A stretch of DNA of 17,967 nt from an uncultured Collinsella sp. (GTDB lineage: Bacteria; Actinomycetota; Coriobacteriia; Coriobacteriales; Coriobacteriaceae), in the NCBI GenBank assembly GCA_900551815.1, contig URXE01000048.1, forward strand, positions 1 through 17,967. The letters are read 5' to 3'. Positions 14,946 to 17,967 of this stretch are shown in pieces; within the stretch, counting starts at the first letter, position 1, and each line of letters starts with the position of its first letter. The notes under the pieces are model-generated. The model saw only the letters and a program-made list of their open reading frames with translations, ran no database searches and was not told where the DNA came from. Position numbers and translations under genes: made by a program.

Positions 14946-16156
14946 GCACGCGCGACCTTATCCAAGAAGCCCTTCACTCCCTCGAGGCCAACAAGGGACG
15001 CAGCCTACTCACCATCCTGGGCATTGTTATCGGCATCGCCTCCGTCATTGCCATGACCTCGCTTATCGGCGGTATCCAAAACAGCCTGGTCAACAGCCTG
15101 GGCCTCAACGCCGCGCGTATGGTGCAGATTTATTCATCGCAAGAGCTCACCGAGACGGACGTTGAGAAGCTTCGCAAAATGGTGCCGCAGATCGAGCAGA
15201 TCGGCATCGTGGACAGCGCCTATACCGAGTACAAGGCCGGTGACAAAAGCTATACCGTCATGGCGCAGGGCGTCGATAGCGACATGCTCGACGCGGTGGG
15301 CGCCAGCAAGCTCGTCGCGGGGCGCACCTACACCCAGGGCGAGTCCCAATCTGGCGCACGCGTGGCGCTCATCAGCCGTGGCGGCGCCGATCAGCTGTAC
15401 GGCAACGAGCAGGACGCGGTGGGCAAGACCATTAAGGTCTCCAACGGCGAGGTGCAGATTGTCGGTGTTATCGACGGCGGCAGCGACTCCATGGGCTCGT
15501 TCACGCTATACATGCCGCGCGAGACAATCTCGGGCCTCTTTGGCGACGAGAATCCGTCGTTTCCCAGCGTAACGGCGCTCGCCACCGAGGGTACAGACGT
15601 GGATGAGCTGTGCAAGACGATTGAATCCAAGGTGCGCGCAATGAAGAGCATCGCGGACGACGACGAATATGACAGCGTATCGGCAACATCAATGAAAAGC
15701 GCCATCGACGCCCTCAATTCCTTTATGGGCGCGTTCTCGCTCATCATGGGCGCCGTTGCCAGCATTTCGCTGCTCGTAGGCGGTATCGGCATCATGAATA
15801 TGATGCTCACCAATGTGACCGAGCGTATCCGCGAGATCGGGATTCGTCGAGCCTTGGGTGCCAGCCGTCGCGATATCACCGCGCAGTTCTTGGCCGAGTC
15901 CTCGGCGCCGTGCGTCACCGGCGGCCTGTTGGGTGTTTTGATTGGCTATCTGCTTGCCTGGGGCCTAGCGATGTTCGCCGCGGGCTCTGGCGTGCTTGGC
16001 GAGCTCGGTGCCAGCGGTACCATTACGCCGAGTTTTTCGATCGCCACGGTGCTGCTGGCCTTTGCGGTCTCCGTCGGCATCGGCGTGATCTTCGGCTTCT
16101 ACCCCGCCCGCCGCGCCGCAAAGCTCGACCCCGTCGAGTGCCTCCGCTACCAGTAA
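14942..16156 (+). CDS. ABC transporter permease, MacB/YknZ family
   Basis: Membrane subunit of the exporter; 404 residues. The topology is the four-helix MacB type. Helix 1 (about 19-44, SLLTILGIVIGIASVIAM) precedes a large outside MacB core domain (about 50-255). A C-terminal FtsX domain carries helices around 260-288, 318-348 and 370-392. The conserved cytoplasmic loop is TERIREIGIRRALGASRRDI, and the end YPARRAAKLDPVECLRYQ is the hallmark of the family. AAAGGAG precedes the ATG, which overlaps the ATPase stop by 4 bases. In monoderm bacteria, relatives such as YknXYZ protect against or export peptides; that role is only an analogy here. An inverted-repeat element begins 12 bases after the stop codon. 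Confidence 0.95.
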   Translation: MSTRDLIQEALHSLEANKGRSLLTILGIVIGIASVIAMTSLIGGIQNSLVNSLGLNAARMVQIYSSQELTETDVEKLRKMVPQIEQIGIVDSAYTEYKAGDKSYTVMAQGVDSDMLDAVGASKLVAGRTYTQGESQSGARVALISRGGADQLYGNEQDAVGKTIKVSNGEVQIVGVIDGGSDSMGSFTLYMPRETISGLFGDENPSFPSVTALATEGTDVDELCKTIESKVRAMKSIADDDEYDSVSATSMKSAIDALNSFMGAFSLIMGAVASISLLVGGIGIMNMMLTNVTERIREIGIRRALGASRRDITAQFLAESSAPCVTGGLLGVLIGYLLAWGLAMFAAGSGVLGELGASGTITPSFSIATVLLAFAVSVGIGVIFGFYPARRAAKLDPVECLRYQ

Positions 16157-16168
16157 GCCAACACCAGA

Positions 16169-16239
16169 TAAGTTGCGGTGAAATAGAGACTGTTTATGCT
16201 GCTAAAAGGCCATATCTGACCCTATTTCACCGCAACTTA
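16169..16239. repeat. Paired repeat element, copies B and C (MITE-like)
   Basis: Copy B, TAAGTTGCGGTGAAATAG (16169-16186, plus strand), and copy C, its perfect reverse complement (16222-16239), face each other across 35 bases. AGATA occurs on both outer sides (16166-16170 and 16239-16243), a possible 5-bp target-site duplication that overlaps the TA ends of the repeat. The inner sequence is not symmetrical and encodes nothing evident. The element sits 12 bases past the permease stop and within the 215-bp gap before the radical SAM gene. Confidence 0.85.
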
Positions 16240-16283
16240 GATAGCGTCAGGTATAACGCTTCACCCCAAATCAAATTGATTCG

Positions 16284-16313
16284 TTGAATAGACACATTCA
16301 AAATCTTTATACT
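16284..16313 (+). promoter_or_regulatory. Putative promoter of the radical SAM gene
   Basis: TTGAAT (16284-16289) and TATACT (16308-16313) are separated by 18 bases, about 60 bases before the ATG and downstream of the paired repeat element. The surrounding sequence is AT-rich compared with the window. Confidence 0.55.
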
Positions 16314-16371
16314 TCGTTTAATCCACAAGTGGGTATTATCACACACAAAGCACACGTGAAAGGATATACCC

Positions 16372-17805
16372 ATGTCGCTTACGCAATCAGCAGAGCGTAC
16401 AGCGCTCAACAAGCTCATCGATTATCTCGACGACAACCCACAAGAAAACATCGACAAAATCATGGACCTCGTGAACAAACTGGTCCCCAATCGCGTATTT
16501 CCCGTACAGCGCGAGGCGTTTACCAACGTCATCAGGAGTCGCGGCAATTGGTATGACCTGATCATGCGCATCTTCGACCTCAATCCCAAAATGCGCACTA
16601 AGTTGCTCAAGGCGCTTATAATCGACGGCAATCTGCTCGCTTGGCCCCAACAGGAAAAGAACCGCGAAAAATACCAGTGCAATATTCCGTGGGCCATCCT
16701 GCTCGACCCCACAAGTGCCTGCAACCTGCATTGCACGGGCTGCTGGGCCGCCGAATATGGCTATAAGCAGAATCTGTCCTTCGATGACATCGACTCCATC
16801 GTCACGCAAGGCAAAGAGCTCGGCACGCACATCTACATCTATACCGGCGGCGAGCCGCTCGTCCGCAAGCACGACCTGATCAGAATTTGCGAAAAACATC
16901 AGGACTGCGTGTTTCTCTGCTTCACCAATTCCACGCTCATCGACGAGGCGTTCTGTGACGACATGATCCGCGTTGCAAACTTTGTCCCTGCCATCAGCGC
17001 CGAGGGCAACGAGCACACCACCAACGCCCGCCGTGGCGAGGGTACGTACGAAAAGATTGAACACACCATGAAACTTCTGCGTGAGCGAAATCTGCCGTTT
17101 GGAATCTCGACATGCTGGACCAGTGCCAACGCCGATACCGTCGCCACCGAGGAAAACATGGACTGGATGATTCGCGAGGGCGCGCTCTTCTGCTGGTATT
17201 TCTACTTTATGCCGGTCGGCCGCAATGCCACCAACGAGCTTATGCCCACGCCTGAACAGCGCGAACACATGTATCATTTTATTCGCGAGATGCGAGAGAA
17301 AAAGCCCCTCTTTACCCTCGATTTCCAAAATGACGGTGAGTTCGTGGGCGGCTGTATCGCCGGCGGGCGACGCTACCTACATATCAACGCGACGGGAGAC
17401 GTGGAGCCGTGCGTTTTCATTCACTACTCCAATGCCAATATCCACGACGTAAGCCTGCTCGACGCACTTCGCTCTCCCCTCTTTATGAAGTATTACGAAG
17501 GCCAGCCTTTTAACGACAACTATCTCAAGCCTTGCCCCATGCTCGAGAACCCCGATGTACTGCCCAAAATGGTCGCCGAGGCAGGCGCCATGAGCACCGA
17601 CTTGGTAGAGAAGGAGTCTCCCGAACAACTGCGCGAGAAGACCCGTGCCGCCGCCAAAGCTTGGTCATCCGTGGCAGAGCGCATTTGGAACGACCCCAAA
17701 GATCCGCTCTACACCAAGCGCCATGACGATATGACACAGGGCATGGCCGATAGCGATATGCACAAGTTTGAAAAGCAGGGCCGCAAGCTTAAATCAAACT
17801 GCTAG
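16372..17805 (+). CDS. Radical SAM protein with SPASM-like C-terminal region, function unknown
   Basis: A 477-residue protein predicted to cleave S-adenosylmethionine reductively at a 4Fe-4S cluster. About 105 N-terminal residues are largely helical. Next is the cluster motif CNLHCTGC (Cys117, Cys121, Cys124) and TGGEP (158-162), the SAM-contacting motif. Later cysteines Cys328, Cys347 and Cys388, with the segment YLHINATGDVEPCVF between them, resemble a SPASM/Twitch auxiliary-cluster region. Around 85 further residues (Glu/Lys/Asp-rich, ending KSNC) follow. GAAAGGA precedes the ATG by about 7-8 bases. It has its own likely promoter and no visible precursor peptide, second maturase or dedicated transporter adjoining it. 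The exporter operon upstream is separated by a repeat element. Substrate is not known; peptide or cofactor maturation are both possible. Confidence 0.9.
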   Translation: MSLTQSAERTALNKLIDYLDDNPQENIDKIMDLVNKLVPNRVFPVQREAFTNVIRSRGNWYDLIMRIFDLNPKMRTKLLKALIIDGNLLAWPQQEKNREKYQCNIPWAILLDPTSACNLHCTGCWAAEYGYKQNLSFDDIDSIVTQGKELGTHIYIYTGGEPLVRKHDLIRICEKHQDCVFLCFTNSTLIDEAFCDDMIRVANFVPAISAEGNEHTTNARRGEGTYEKIEHTMKLLRERNLPFGISTCWTSANADTVATEENMDWMIREGALFCWYFYFMPVGRNATNELMPTPEQREHMYHFIREMREKKPLFTLDFQNDGEFVGGCIAGGRRYLHINATGDVEPCVFIHYSNANIHDVSLLDALRSPLFMKYYEGQPFNDNYLKPCPMLENPDVLPKMVAEAGAMSTDLVEKESPEQLREKTRAAAKAWSSVAERIWNDPKDPLYTKRHDDMTQGMADSDMHKFEKQGRKLKSNC

Positions 17806-17831
17806 TACCCCATCATCGATAGAATACAAAC

Positions 17832-17867
17832 GCGCGGGCGCCTCAAGGCATTTTGGGGCGCCCGCGC
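17832..17867 (+). terminator. Strong GC hairpin after the radical SAM gene, possible terminator
   Basis: Arms 17832-17844 and 17855-17867 pair over 13 bp with one G:U (core GCGCGGGCGCC / GGGCGCCCGCGC) around the loop AAGGCATTTT. It lies 26 bases past the stop codon. No T-run follows; the next bases are an ATATAT-rich stretch, so termination is plausible but not certain. Confidence 0.5.
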
Positions 17868-17887
17868 CATATATGACATATATCCCC

Positions 17888-17967
17888 TAAGTTGCGGTGA
17901 AATAGTGTCTGATTAGGGGGTGCGGACGATTTCTTGGACCGCGCCTAGGCGTATCCAAGCTTCCTGC
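17888..17967 (+). repeat. Interspersed repeat, copy D (extended form)
   Basis: The core TAAGTTGCGGTGAAATAG (17888-17905) is followed by a 10-base spacer, GGGGGTGCGGAC (17916-17927), a 6-base spacer and TTGGACCGCG (17934-17943). This is the same block order as copy A at the other end of the window. Beyond it CTTGGA...TCCAAG can form a hairpin enclosing the palindrome CGCCTAGGCG. It lies downstream of and co-oriented with the radical SAM gene and runs off the window. Confidence 0.8.

Noticed and set aside
16157..16371. RiPP precursor peptide or tRNA in the gap before the radical SAM gene
   Set aside because: No short ORF with a Shine-Dalgarno sequence and plausible leader/core was seen, and no cloverleaf could be traced. 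The gap is explained by the paired repeat and a promoter.
1..17967. CRISPR array
   Set aside because: The repeated 18-mer is dispersed and inverted rather than tandem with regular spacers, and no cas-like gene is present.

Overview
This is a GC-rich bacterial window of about 18 kb. It is densely packed with chromosomal housekeeping genes plus an envelope/transport block and an orphan radical SAM gene. Gene content, the single-membrane envelope style (L,D-transpeptidase with a Gln/His/Pro-rich cytoplasmic tail, MacAB-like exporter with no outer-membrane partner) and the repeated intergenic motifs fit a Coriobacteriia actinobacterium, most likely Collinsella or a close relative. That assignment is an inference from overall impression, not from a marker gene.

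Layout: positions 86-7297 are one leftward (minus-strand) block. In transcription order it is gltX, an intrinsic terminator, priA, def, a 321-bp gap holding a long hairpin and a candidate 40-residue ORF, fmt, and rsmB. fmt and rsmB overlap by an ATGA. Together these genes cover tRNA charging, replication restart, start-Met formylation and deformylation, and 16S rRNA methylation. From 7564 onward everything reads rightward: metK with a strong terminator, a fused one-chain L-serine dehydratase, a membrane-anchored YkuD-type L,D-transpeptidase, a three-gene MacA/MacB-type export operon (adaptor, ATPase and permease with overlapping start/stop codons), and a radical SAM protein with a SPASM-like C-terminal cysteine region. 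gltX and metK are divergent around a 266-bp gap.

The most distinctive content is in the gaps between genes. An 18-base motif, TAAGTTGCGGTGAAATAG, occurs four times without mismatch. Single copies sit at both ends of the window, each downstream of and co-oriented with a gene, and share further conserved blocks separated by variable spacers. The other two copies form the inverted ends of a roughly 70-bp element between the permease and the radical SAM gene, flanked by a possible 5-bp target duplication. Three unrelated gaps hold long inverted repeats with arms of 26-30 bp (2621-2716, 7382-7454, 9010-9130), none of which encodes anything recognisable. No CRISPR array, rRNA, tRNA, transposase or prophage gene was found.

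Start codons were chosen mainly by Shine-Dalgarno spacing and family-typical N-termini. Several genes are therefore shorter than the longest open frame.
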